DNA of 64,000 nt from Lingula anatina (Eukaryota; Brachiopoda; Lingulata; Lingulida; Lingulidae). The notes under the pieces are model-generated. The model saw nothing but the letters and a program-made list of their open reading frames with translations. It was not told where the DNA came from and made no database searches. Positions within the stretch are counted from its first letter, which is position 1. Each line of letters starts with the position of its first letter. The DNA lies in the NCBI RefSeq assembly GCF_001039355.2, contig NW_019776178.1:5310-69309 (forward strand). Direction: 5' to 3'. Positions 52,701 through 64,000 of the stretch are shown piece after piece. The position numbers and the translations under genes are program-made.

Positions 52701-55700
52701 TGATACTACTGATATCTGTCGTGTTAAAACTAGAAAGCTGTCCGCAACCCGCTCGGTTCACTTTTAATTTCAATCAAAACAACAATAAAAACACATATTG
52801 TAATATCAGTTACTATGACAGAGTTCACAACCAGACTAAGTTTGACTAGAAAAAGTCATAACTGATGTTATTTGGAAGTCGGATAACAATTGGAGTTCCT
52901 CTCAATTTAGCCAGCCATCTGCTCATATGGCCAAGTCATAAGTCTAAGACTGTTCCAGTCAAAGTAAATCTGGTTGTGAACACGTTCTACTCATGCAACC
53001 ACCTGGAAAAGATCACACACGTTGGTAAAAATGAACCCTGCGCATGCAACAAATTTATTATTTTTATCAGCATACTAATTCAATCACTACATAATGATAT
53101 TCATGCAACAAACACAACACCTCACAACCATGCTGAAAATGACTTATATTAGATGGCACCAGCTTGCTATGTAAATCCTGCAAAAATGTCAATCTACATA
53201 TATCCCACTGAGGATGTCAAAGCAAATAAATCAAAAGCATTATGGGATTGGGGCATGTTCAAGCTTGTCAATCCAGGCAAGGGTAAAAAATGGTGATGCT
53301 TTGATATAATGTAGTCCTGCCTGTGTATGGATAGAAGATTCCTGCCAGTGTCATTCTTTTCCTGTGTCTGGGGCCTGCAATAAACAGAGCAATGAAGCCA
53401 TCTACGGAGGTCCACTGATTGTGTGACAAAGCAGTAAAGCTCAAAGATGTGGCACTATTATTGACAGTTTTTTCCTTTTTCTTTTCTCTTTTTTTTTTGG
53501 CAAAAATAATGATGTATCTATATTTTTACAGTTTTGATATTAATCTATGTTAAACTTCAGGTAAACAATTTGTTATAGTGGATATCCAACATTCTTGTTG
53601 GGTGAAAATGGCCTATCAGTGCAAAATCATTTTTTGGTAAGTATGTGTTTGTGTGCGTGCGAAAAAAGATTTTTTTTCAAGTTTTCTTTACAGTTTTAGT
53701 ATTAATCTAAATGAATGAGTTTTATTCAAAGAATTCGTCAAGGTTAAAAGAAATTCCATCTTCTACTCCAGATCAAAACTGTCATTTAATGGTAAACCAC
53801 ACCTTAATATGAGAGAAGATCAGAAATTAAACAGAACAGCAACACACAACAATAGCTGATAAAAGTTAACACATTAAACACCACATCCTACGATCTTTCC
53901 ATAAACTCCAACTGACATTATACTTGATCAGAAAGATTTTTTTTTTAGTACTGAGGGGATTCTTCTACAGCATATACCAATTACCTTTCTTTTTATTCCT
54001 AGGTTGTGTTAAGAAATGCCAAGAAGCATTACTAGAAGACAGTGATTCGACATCGGCCTGGACGCCATCGCTCCGGGCACTGCGAGGAGTGTCGATGTTC
54101 AACAAATCCTCGGAGGATTTAGAGCCTAAAACAGTATTCAACCAGGGCCACCCTGTGTTAGTAAGCTAACATAAAAAAAGCTCCCAAATATTTGAATCTA
54201 AAAAAAATGGACTAAAAAGCCCCTGCTAACAATTTACTTCAATTGAAAAGAATTATTACAGAAGCAAACACCATGATTAGTGCATTACAACAGCAAACAA
54301 GAACAGCAAATGAAAACCATAAAAGGAGAAGTGTTCATGGTATTGATTACTGAGAATTTACAACAACAAAGGCTTACATTCAAAACGGTTGTTATATCAT
54401 TGTAAACATAAGGTTAACAAGTATTAAACTATAGTCATCTACCTCTCATAGTGAATTGACCATTGTAATTTTCATAATTAAGAGCTGTAGTGCTTTTTGC
54501 AAGGTTGCGTGAATGCTTGGACAATTTTGCACTCTCCCAGTCACGCATCTTCTGTTGCATGTAGCCGTCTTCTGCTAAGAACAAAAGATGGAAAAATTGT
54601 ATTATAAAAATAAATCAAAATATTTCTTATCTTCTGAAGGCACTGAAACATCTGGAAGAGGGCTGAAAGAACAAAATTAATTGAGCATTTATGAAAAATT
54701 CTACACACACAGCACATTAGGGAAAGAAATGTTATACTGACAGTTTAATATTCAAAATTGTTTGAGCATCTTTTTTTACCTGCTGTTTTCCTGATCCCTA
54801 CAAGAGTTACTTCAGCGCCATCTATGGAGTCACCAAATGAACCCAGGGAGGAGTTGTCACCAGGGCTGTCACCATGGTGACCACCGTGTTCTATGATTGC
54901 TGATCTTGGACGTTCACCTCTCTCATTTTCTCTCTTCCTCTGAAAAGAAAGCACATTTACATAAATTTAATACAAAATCTTAGGCATATGCTTTCTAAAT
55001 GGATCAAAATGACTGTGACATCTCATTAAAATTTAGATAACTAATTAAATGTAATGAAATTAGTGTAAATAATATATTAAATCACATCTGTACGTGAACA
55101 ACTTGATTTATACATCACAGAAACCACATACCCTTGAGATGAAACCTCTTGCCTTTCTTACAAGTTGAGCTCCAAACCCTCTATTCCTGCAATTTACAAT
55201 TTAAACATTGAAGGTACCATACTAAGTGCTCAGAAATTCAAGCGCAAGAAACCATGGCATGCTTGCAAAACAACTCATGTTAATCGAACACATAACATTC
55301 ATCCCAAACTCATGTCAAGGAAATCTGTAACATAAGAAAGATCATGCATTAAAGTAATATAGCAGTTTAGCAGTTTCAAAAACATAAAAGCACAATGTTT
55401 TAAAGAAACTTAAGCTTCACATTTGCAGTCTTAACACTTTAAGAAATGACAATTTAGCAACAAGCTCCAGTCATCTGCAAAAGTACAGAACTGTAAGACT
55501 GAAACGAGCACAAAAAACAACAACGAGTCAACATGCATTATAAACATGACATTGAACACCAGCTTATCAGAGTAATAGAAACTTCATCATAACTCATCTC
55601 CAGCTCTCTTTCAGTTGTCATACTCTGTTTGCTATCTTACTTTGCCAAAACATGTTCTATTTGATTTCAGGTTTGACTTGGAATCAAAGTTTGGTTACTC

Positions 55701-58700
55701 AGGGATGAGACTTTTTGGGAGCAAAATCCCCCAATGGTCAGAAAAATCCCATCCCTGGTCACTACACCAAACACTGACCACTCCATGGGAGTGCCCAGAG
55801 GTCAATAATCAACAAATAAACACTCTGAAACTCATGATGAACTTAACATGTTATAAACATATTAAAAGGTGAATGACTTGTAACAAATCTTTTGAGAAAC
55901 AAATTTAAAACCATGCTTAAAAAATAATCAGCAGCAGAAATCTCCCAAAACACTTCAAGGGCTGATTGAGTGATCAGGAAAGCTAATCATCAACCGCATG
56001 CTGTACAATCTCACAGCTTCTCTGAAGGCAACTGGGAATCTGTTAGAAATGTAACACTGTTATATTTGGAAGGTAATAACCATAAGAAGCTGGCTCTCCT
56101 GGCTATCTGGCTCATGCTGGAGCTTCGCCTAAGAGAAGAAGAACAGATAAATAGAGGTGGGTAACACTGTTATCTGGTCTCACTCCAGCATAATTACACA
56201 ATTTTGGCAAATGCTCAAGATGTTAGGCTAAAAATTATATCATTTTCTCTGCAAAAAATTTTAGCTTTAATTTCACCAGGCTAAAAATTATATCATTTTC
56301 TCTGCAAAAATTTTTAGCTTTAATTGGTGAAATTATCGGACTCAAACAGAAGTGTAAAACAGTGGTAGATTTGGCATGGGACAGGCATTAGATTTTTGAG
56401 TACAGTACTTCAAGACTTTTCTTAGAAAAGTTAATATAATTATTAAACTAAAGATGATCATGACTATAAGGCACCATTCCACATCTACAAACAACGCATG
56501 CACAATTAAACTAGCCTAGCATACACAAATCATGCTATCATATATGAAATTGACTGCTTATTTCAAAATGAAGTCGAGTAAATCACTGCAATCGCACACC
56601 AACTATAAATCAATCTAAATATATCAGGTAATTAACATTACCTGTAAAAGGATAAATAGTTACTAATGCAAACTTACAAATAAAATTATTCAAATTTTTC
56701 AGAACAAACAAACTCTACATACTTCACAGGCTCTGTTTTGCTTTTGCTGCAGTTAAAAATATTTCATTTTGCATGATTTCAAAAGATAAATAAAAATTCA
56801 TATTTAGTCATACATAAATATAGCAGTGTTAATTCTTAAATAAAAACATCTTGGCTGTATTAAATGTACAAAAAAAAAAAAAAAAAAAAAAAATTAACAG
56901 CTTTTCACAGAACAGATACTCTAGACTACTTACTTCTTGGGTGACCTATCATAGTTTTTATACTGTTCCATTATTTTTTCTTCCAGCTTCTCCTTCTGCC
57001 TTCGAAGATCAGAAAGCTGCCCCCTATCAAAGCAATAACACCAACATAGCTCCGGCTACAACACTGAACACACAGTCCATGCTGAGCGACATAATCATGC
57101 ATTTCCAATATAACACAAATCTAAGCTAGAACCCCATGTACAGATATATCTTTTACTGGCTCCTACATTTATGGTGCAGACACATTTAATATAGAACACA
57201 CCATTGCTGACAAAACTGCCTTTAACAGCTATTGAACATGCATTACTGCCTTAACCAACATATAAATATAAAAGCTATCAAAAACGATTAAAAAGTCTTA
57301 GTGTTGCATCTGGCCTGCTTGATGCATGTTGTTACTTGTATATTTTAAGTTAGTTCCATTCTGCACATTTATACTCATTAAATTATACAGGTTAATTAAA
57401 AGCTCAGTTCTGCAAAACCTATATGGCTTTCCTGATAAATATATATTTCTGAAGTTTTCAAAATTGCTTTCAAACCCCAACCACCATTTGAGAAATAAAC
57501 ACTTTTGTTTTCCAAACACAGAACCCAAATTTTCCCAGATATTTTAAAGATCCATTTTATATCTTACATATATAATCTGGATTCTTCATGGAAGTGCTCC
57601 TTGCTTTCCAAAGTCTGCATCAGCAGCTCTTGATTTTGCTGGATTAACTGCTGTACCTGGGATATAAGCTGCTTGTTCTCATCCTCAAGCTTGTTATTCA
57701 TATGAGACAGTGCCTAGATTGAAAAGCATATTCGGATCATCATACTGATCATAATGATGAATCTTTCTTGTTTAAATTGTTTATTCATAACAAGAAAAAT
57801 AAAACAAAATATTTGAAAGTCATCATCAGCTATCATAGTATTTTGATTCAAAAGGTATCTCTTCCTCTTATTATTGTACAATAGGTAAGGAGAGTATGCC
57901 TAAGGATGTTAACTTTAAGGCCAATACCTATGGGGCATGTGCCTTAGGTGATATTGTAATTTATTACCATGGATTTTACTATTAACAATTATGGTCCAAT
58001 AATTACCGTCAGGTGTACATTTCCCTTCTGAAATGGTTCACAGTACAATTCTCTGTGATATCTCTTTCTCAAAATCTGTCCCAATCATGAGTCACATTCC
58101 TCAGATCTATTTCTCAGAATCTTACCTCGCATCTGTTTGCCATTTTGGACACCTCCACATCCATAGCATTCAGTTGGTCTTTGCAGTCTGCCATGTCCCC
58201 CTGGAGCTCTGTGTGCTTCAGTTTCAGCTGGTTGTATTCCGTCTTCACAGATTTGTACTCTGCTAGCACATTGTGGTATTCTTTCTCCACCTGGGCTTTG
58301 GAGCTCGTCAGTCTCTCGTGCTCTTGTTTCAAGTTCCTATGCTCCGACTCCAAGCCACCGAGTGACTTGTGCTCCGACTGCACTTCATCTTTCTCCTTCT
58401 GTAGTTTTTGCTTCAGTTCCTCGACCTGTGCTTTCTCAGAGACCAGAGACTCCTGTAACTTACTCAGCTCCTGGAACTCAGCCCTCAAAGCCTTGTGGTT
58501 TGACTTTAGGGAGCCATGTTCCGAAATCAGAGCCTCGTACTCCGTCGTGAGCTGCTCGTGAAGCTGCTGAAGTGCCTCGTGGTCCATAACCAGTTGCTCG
58601 TGAGCATTCTGAAGCTCATCCATGTCTGAGCGCAGCTGCTGATGGTCGGCTTCCAGTGTGGAGTACTGGTTCTGAAGAGTGGTGTTCTGGAGCATCAGGG

Positions 58701-61700
58701 AGGCACTCTGAGACTGAAGGGTGGTAGCTTCAACCTGGAGATGAACCAATATCCATATTTACAAATAAGATCATTCAATAGCATTCACACAATTTTGCAA
58801 CTTTTAAGAAGTGTTAGAAATTGCAAACAAAATTCGATAGGAATGACGCAAATTTTGTCAGTGTAATTTCTTATAATTATTCAAAGGGAGTGCTACTGCT
58901 TTGAAGAAAAGGCACTTAAAGGCACTCGGTCTTTGAAGAAAAGGCACTTAAAACAAAAACCAACCTGTAACTTGGCATTCTCACTCTGCATTCCGCTGCT
59001 CTGTTGCTGAAGCGATGCAACCTGGGATTGCAGACTGGAATTCTGGGATTCCATCTGATGCAACCTGTCCTGAACACTCTTGGTTTGAACTTTCATGTTC
59101 TTGTTCTCTGCTATTAGAGTGGCATTCTGAAAAAAAGATGAAAAAATCAATAAGAAAAACCCGTTTAAATTTGTGTGTATATAACTTCTTAAACTGACTA
59201 GTTACATATCTGACACTTCACAATAACAAAGTTACAGGCTTCCTTAAAGTCAATTACCTTAATTTTGAAGTTACTAAACTAAGATTAAAATCTTTGTTGC
59301 TCTACCTTGTAGAATAAACTCATTATTAAACATTCAATTTTTATCTCTTTTTTTTGTGCTTGCACTTACTGCTCTCTCAACTTCCACTAGGTGATCTTTC
59401 AATTGCAGGATTTCTTTGGTGGCACTCACTTGTGCACGTTCCAAACTGAGAGACCTGAAAGCAAATAATAATTAAATTAAATACTTGATCACAGTGTAAT
59501 ACATTTTAATCATAGTAAAGATCTTTTTTACTCTTCAGAAATTACTTACATTTCAAGTGTAGAATATGGAATTTTAAAATAAAAACTAATCTCACTTGTT
59601 TTTAACAGGCATCCTTTCTTCTGGCAAAGCACTTTCTTCTTCCAATCTTTGTTTCAAAGCCTCACTTTCCTTTCTAACGGCTTTCAATTCTTCTTGGAGC
59701 TTTCTGTTACGATTCTTAGATTCTTCAAGCCTTCATTGAATTAGAATCAATAATGTGATACTTTTGTATTGTCAAACAGATATTATTTTCACAATTAAAA
59801 CAGTTTATAACTATGCTGCCTTCGTATAAATATTGAACCATTGATTTTGGAGTCGCTGCATTTGATTTGTTTCATTAAAATAATGGAAAGAAAACATCTT
59901 GTAAATCTTATTTGAAATGATGAAGAATTCTTTAAACACCTAGTTTGTTGCTTTAACTGAAAAGTTGCCAAGTTTGTTTCATAATTATACTGAAAATATC
60001 TTAGTAAAAATCATAAGGGAAATAATCATAATTCATTTAAACCAAAGCGTCCTCACCTGCTCTCTAAAGCCTGGATCTTCTCTTCTTTAATTTGAGAACT
60101 TTGCTTCAAAGCATCCTCCATCATACTTTCCAGGGCCTTGTACTTGCTGAAAAAAAATATATATATCACTTCCTCATTTAGCAATCACTTGAATAAGACA
60201 CACAGTAGTCATTTGTCACAGACACCATTAATTAACACTGCATGTAATTACTTTGTAATTTACTACATCATCAATCAAATTTACAATGTTTTTGTTTCTT
60301 TCTGCCTATTTAAAATGATGAATAGGTTGTAATTAGTAGATGATATTATATACATGTGTGTGATAAGTAGCTAGAGAGGAAAAAGCAGATTTCTTCAAAA
60401 TTGTGCTCTGTAACCATTTTGTTGATGTTGTCATTCCTACCTCTCATCCTGAGCCTGCTCAGCCATGAGTAGCTTCTCCTTGCTGATCCCAATTCTCTCT
60501 AGTTCCTGCCTCAGCTTCTCCAGTTCATTGCTCAACTGCTGAGTCTTGATCTTTTCATTGACCAAGTCCTAAAATATCAACAATATTGTAATTTAATAGT
60601 AATATTTCACAAATGACTATATTTTCATTAATTACTCTTAAAATTTGATTCAAAAATTTAAAAAATGGTCTACTGGTTTTCAGTCAGTATTGACTACTTG
60701 TAAGATACTAAATATTTAAAAGACTTGTGATAGTAAAATGTGTGGAATAAATAAATTTTTTGAAATCCTTCAGAAATTGATTGCACCATGTGCTGGAAAT
60801 CAACCTTTAAAAGTTAACAAAAAGCTCAAGTAATACTAACAGTAAACCACTGAAGTAATGATACAAAATAATATGCACATATGCATCTCTGCACAACCAA
60901 ATTTTTCGATGCAAGACAAATAAACCCACTGATACGCTTTCAGATGGACTAAAATTAAAACCACTCTAAAAACATCCTCTCATGGTCCTCTCACCTCTCT
61001 CAAAGTGGCCAGAGTCTTCTTGTCCATGGTGGCTTGTTGAAGCATGTCCATGTTTTCTTTCTCAAGCTCCTTCACTCTGCTTGAAGATTCTCGGGACCTG
61101 TCCATATTCTTCTTCAAACTTTTATTTTCTCTTTCAACCTCACTCAGTTTACCACTTAATTCATCCACGAGGTTTTCTTTCATGCCTAATGTCTGTCGGA
61201 GTCGCTTGTTTTCTTTTTCCACATTTGCACTTTCTCGACTCATATCTTTATTTTCCGTTTCGAGATCTCTGTTATCTTTTTCTAGTGCTTCAAGTTTTTT
61301 GACTGAAACTCTCAATGTTTCAATGGTCTTGTGCAATTTCTGATTTTCATTTTCTAAGTCTGTTACCTCTTTCCTAAGTTCTTCCATTGTCCCATTGGCT
61401 GCTTCTAGAGATTTCTGTAATTTTTGGTTTTCTGTGTCTAAATCCAACAAATCTACCTCTAACTGGTCATACTTTGCTTTGTTAGTCTTAACAGCTTCAA
61501 GAAAACCTTTTAGCTCTCCAATTTCTTTTTCTTTTTCATCAAGCCGACTTTTCAGTTCTTCTTCCTGAGCAGACGGCTGAGGGGATGGAGGCACTGGTGA
61601 TTGCAAGAAAACTTCCCTTGGACTTACTGGTCCCTCACTACTGTCTGAAGGTGTCACGACCTTTGACCTGGAATTTCTCATGAGATCAACAGTACGCTGC

Positions 61701-63984
61701 AATCGCTTATTTTCAACTGTCAAGTCCAGATTTTCTTTCTCAACTTTCTCCATTTTCTTCACCTCTTTTTTCAAATCCTGTATGACAATTTCCAACCTGC
61801 GGTTCTCGACACTTAAATCGGAGACATTAAGGTCCAGAGTGTCCATCTTGTCCACACTGAGGGTCAGGGTGGCCACAGTTTTGTGCAGGTCTTTGTTCTG
61901 CTTGTTCAGGGCCGTATTGTCCTCCTGCACCTGCTCCGCCCTGTCAACTTTATCTTTCAGCTTGGCAATATTTTGCTGCAGATGTCTATTGTCATATTCC
62001 AATCTCGTTATATATGTGGTCATTTCTTTTTTATTCCTGTGCATTCTCTCGTTTTCTTTCTCAATGTCTTTCACTCTCACGTCTCCTGATTTTTCACATC
62101 GTTCTCTGAGAGTGGATACACTCTGTGTCAGCTGCTCATTCTCTTTTTGCAACTCCTTGATCTGCCTGTCGGATGATACTTTCACATTTTCCACATTCCG
62201 TTTTAGTTCTTCCTTTTCTCTTCTTAGTTCAACAGCAGCTTGTTCGAGCTCTTTAATAGTTTTTGACTCTCTTCCATACGCCTCTTGCAATTTGTCCACC
62301 TGAAGCATAAGAGATTTAACTTTTAAAAAAATTATCAGGTACCATATACATTAGGTCACCATGGGCATTTGTGAATATAAGCTTATCAGATAAAATCACA
62401 ACACTTGCACTAAAACATAGTAAAATATTGCTAGTTTTTGCTTCATGTAAAATGAATTGCTAGAATAACTCTAAGGGCTCAATCCAAATAAAACTATTGG
62501 TCTTCAAAGATCGATCTAACTCTGCAGGGACTTTATCTAAATACAATCAGATAAGCAGATAAACCATTTCTTGGCTTTGAGTAGAATATAGAAAAGCTGG
62601 TGATTATATGAGAACCTACAAAACAAAAACAGGCATGTTAATCTGATTGCATTCAGTGACAATCTACATAGACCAAGAGTTTTATTGGGAATAGGCCCTG
62701 AAAAGGTAACAGTCACTAATGGAAAACCTCAATTAGTATGTGAAACAGATGTGAAATGGACAGTCATAATGGTGAATTCCCTTTACTCCAATGCTGATTG
62801 CTGCTGTTTCAGAACACGCGCCAATGCCTTACCCTCTTCTGCAGTCGTCCATTCTCCTTCTCCAGCTCAAGAATTTGGTCAAAGTTTTCCACCATGGTTT
62901 TCTGCTTCAGTTCCTCCACCTGCTGCTTGAGCCTCTGGTTCTCCAACTCCAGACGCAATATCTTGGAATTGGCTGTATCATTCATCTGGTCTGACAGGGT
63001 GCTGGACAGACCTGGGGGGAGAAGATAGAAACTGATTAAATAAGAAATAAAATGAGGCTAATACTATTTTCACTGAGGCTGCTTAGCCTCTTTGTCTGAA
63101 ATAAAATAATACTGATTTGTAAAAGCGATCCAGCTTACTTCCCCCTTTTTTTTGTTCAACTTTTGATATTGTTTTGCTTTTTTATTATCTTCTCTATAGA
63201 TATTTTAAAACAATAATTGTAAAGGAAAACTGAAACTACTTATTTACCCAAACATTTTTTCTACTTTATAGGTAAATGATTTACCCAAACATACATTTTA
63301 CTATACAGATAAATGAACGAAAATCTCTGACATGAGACAATGTTATTGTTACCTGTGGTAATCTCTGCTCTGGCTTGACTTAATTCCTGTTCCAAGTTTG
63401 CACTTTCATTCATGCTGCTCTTTTTCTCAAATTCCAAACGAGCATTCTCCTCTGCCAGTTCCTGGCATCTTCTTTTGTCTTCATCTCTTTCCTGAGAAAA
63501 AAGTATGATAGATATTTATTAGTGGAAAGGCACTTTTATGTGTTATTTGCAGTTGATGAAAAGGTAGTATGCCTTTGGGAGCCTAGATTTCAGTTTCTTC
63601 AGTTTGCACAAAGTAGTCCAAAATTGGGTTCACCAGTATTTTTATTTCAAACAAATAATCTTTTTTTTATTCACAAAAAAACAATAAATATGGTAAATAA
63701 TATCAAAAGATATTTTAAACTTTTGTGATCCTATATTCCATTTAACTTACTGTGTATAGTTCCTCCACTCTCTGCTTATATCTCATCAGTTCATTCTCCA
63801 GTTCTATAACTGTCTCCACCCTCCTGTGACTGCTGGAGAGCTGCTCCTCCAACATGGCCTTGGTCTCCACCAAGATCTTATTGTCCTCTCTCAACTCATC
63901 CACCCTGGCCTTGTAGAACTCAAGCTCATTCAGCTTCTCTTTGTAACGGTTGATCTCAGCATCGCATTTCTCCACTCGGCTGGC
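49732..63984 (-). CDS. CCDC88: CCDC88 family protein (Girdin/Daple), coiled coil to C terminus; N terminus outside window
   Basis: A large cytoplasmic coiled-coil scaffold that links Dishevelled/receptor signalling to G-alpha-i activation. Exons in transcript order: 63984-63751, 63491-63353, 63011-62833, 62299-60995, 60568-60441, 60146-60057, 59730-59596, 59454-59370, 59126-58965, 58734-58126, 57713-57568, 57023-56934, 55186-55132, 54939-54780, 54574-54443, 54152-54033, 52365-52297, 51859-51615, 51185-49732 (TGA). Phases agree, giving about 1754 residues after removing a 271-bp assembly duplication at the N (50887). The first exon carries [20 protein letters not shown], nearly as in human Daple. 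Long heptad-repeat coiled coil follows up to [16 protein letters not shown], then a basic [12 protein letters not shown] segment, a Ser/Pro-rich tail with the GBA motif ([15 protein letters not shown]) and the PDZ ligand VWYEYGCV. The GCV end is the Daple (CCDC88C) type. The HOOK domain must lie to the right. Confidence 0.95.
50616..51158. repeat. 271-bp perfect direct repeat around a single N (assembly artefact)
   Basis: 50616-50886 and 50888-51158 appear identical, offset exactly 272 bp with the N at 50887 between them. Both encode the same part of the last CCDC88 exon. This is what unmerged overlapping contig ends look like. Confidence 0.93.
51633..51668 (-). other. GBA motif of CCDC88
   Basis: The coding segment [12 protein letters not shown] matches the G-alpha binding and activating motif of GIV (VTLQQFLEESN) and Daple (VTLEEFLEESN). 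The critical Phe is kept, and acidic residues precede it (SPGNEE). Confidence 0.9.
51821..52075. repeat. Tandem triplication covering a CCDC88 splice acceptor
   Basis: Three copies of a unit of about 83-88 bp start at 51821, 51904 and 51991, with a partial fourth at about 52067. Each contains ATCTTCTGAGCTAATACTGC, then CTTGTCTCCCTAAT and a poly-T stretch. The first copy spans the 5' end of the exon at 51615-51859 and its AG acceptor, so the two extra copies carry duplicate acceptors and about 40 bp of exon start. Confidence 0.88.
56226..56331. repeat. 53-bp tandem duplication in a CCDC88 intron
   Basis: GGCTAAAAATTATATCATTT starts at 56226 and again at 56279. The second copy is followed by TTGGTGAAATT, the complement of AATTTCACCA in the first, so short inverted arms are also present. 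Confidence 0.8.
56868..56893. repeat. Poly-A tract
   Basis: About 25 A in a CCDC88 intron, left of the exon at 56934. Confidence 0.85.
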
Positions 63985-64000
63985 CTGGATAATGATAAGT

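Noticed and set aside
53194-53415. Possible extra CCDC88 exon after a TTTATTGCAG acceptor at about 53376
   Set aside because: The following sequence has no GT donor in a usable place, and flanking exons 54033-54152 and 52297-52365 already join in phase.
58145-58561. Plus-strand open frame of 138 codons rich in Ser and Cys
   Set aside because: It is the antisense shadow of a 609-nt coiled-coil exon of CCDC88, whose heptad codon usage keeps the other strand open.
61680-62303. Plus-strand open frame of 207 codons rich in Ser, Phe and Leu
   Set aside because: Antisense shadow of the 1305-nt CCDC88 coiled-coil exon; no independent splice sites or domain.

Overview
This is an AT-rich animal genomic window with intron-split genes, long introns, many short inverted-repeat DNA elements and several dinucleotide microsatellites. 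I read no taxonomic marker directly. Gene content, gene structure and repeat load fit a lophotrochozoan, most likely a bivalve mollusc. Single N characters at 18039, 45273 and 50887 mark contig joins, and at least two of them affect gene models.

Layout, left to right. (1) 1-1915 (+): last coding exon of a HAD-like hydrolase, then a long 3' UTR/intergenic stretch. (2) 5114-17258 (+): CHD1L/ALC1, a SNF2 ATPase with a C-terminal macro domain. It has 23 exons with consistent splice phases, and its tail begins to resemble an XRCC1-type BRCT domain before the model is lost near the N at 18039. (3) 18177-21871 (+): ERLEC1/XTP3-B, an ER lectin with two MRH domains, missing its N-terminal exons. (4) 23800-24192 (-): decayed retroelement fragment. 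(5) 24567-28031 (-): PTGR2, eight exons, apparently complete. (6) 27739-34217 and about 34792-40390: two copies of a tandem segmental duplication. Each carries a small divergent protein kinase gene (-) and PTGR2 exon 1, so the second copy holds an orphan PTGR2 exon 1. Kinase copy 1 has a 168-bp DNA element in its penultimate exon that causes a premature stop; copy 2 reads through. (7) 43851-45726 (-): an array of related exon-like units, one expanded by a 52-bp minisatellite; function unknown. (8) 47194-47873: two TTAA-flanked inverted-repeat elements. (9) 49732-63984 (-): CCDC88 family (Girdin/Daple) from the coiled coil to the C terminus. It has a conserved G-alpha binding and activating (GBA) motif and a C-terminal GCV PDZ ligand. 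The N-terminal HOOK domain lies beyond the right edge.

The genes do not form an operon-like unit. CHD1L acts in PARP-dependent chromatin remodelling, ERLEC1 in ER quality control, PTGR2 in eicosanoid and lipid-ketone reduction, and CCDC88 in G protein/Wnt and actin signalling. The most unusual points are the BRCT-like extension of CHD1L, the duplicated kinase with one copy broken by a mobile element, the duplicated splice sites in CHD1L and CCDC88, and the minisatellite-bearing exon array. All exon boundaries were read by eye from GT-AG sites and remembered family sequences; none was computed.
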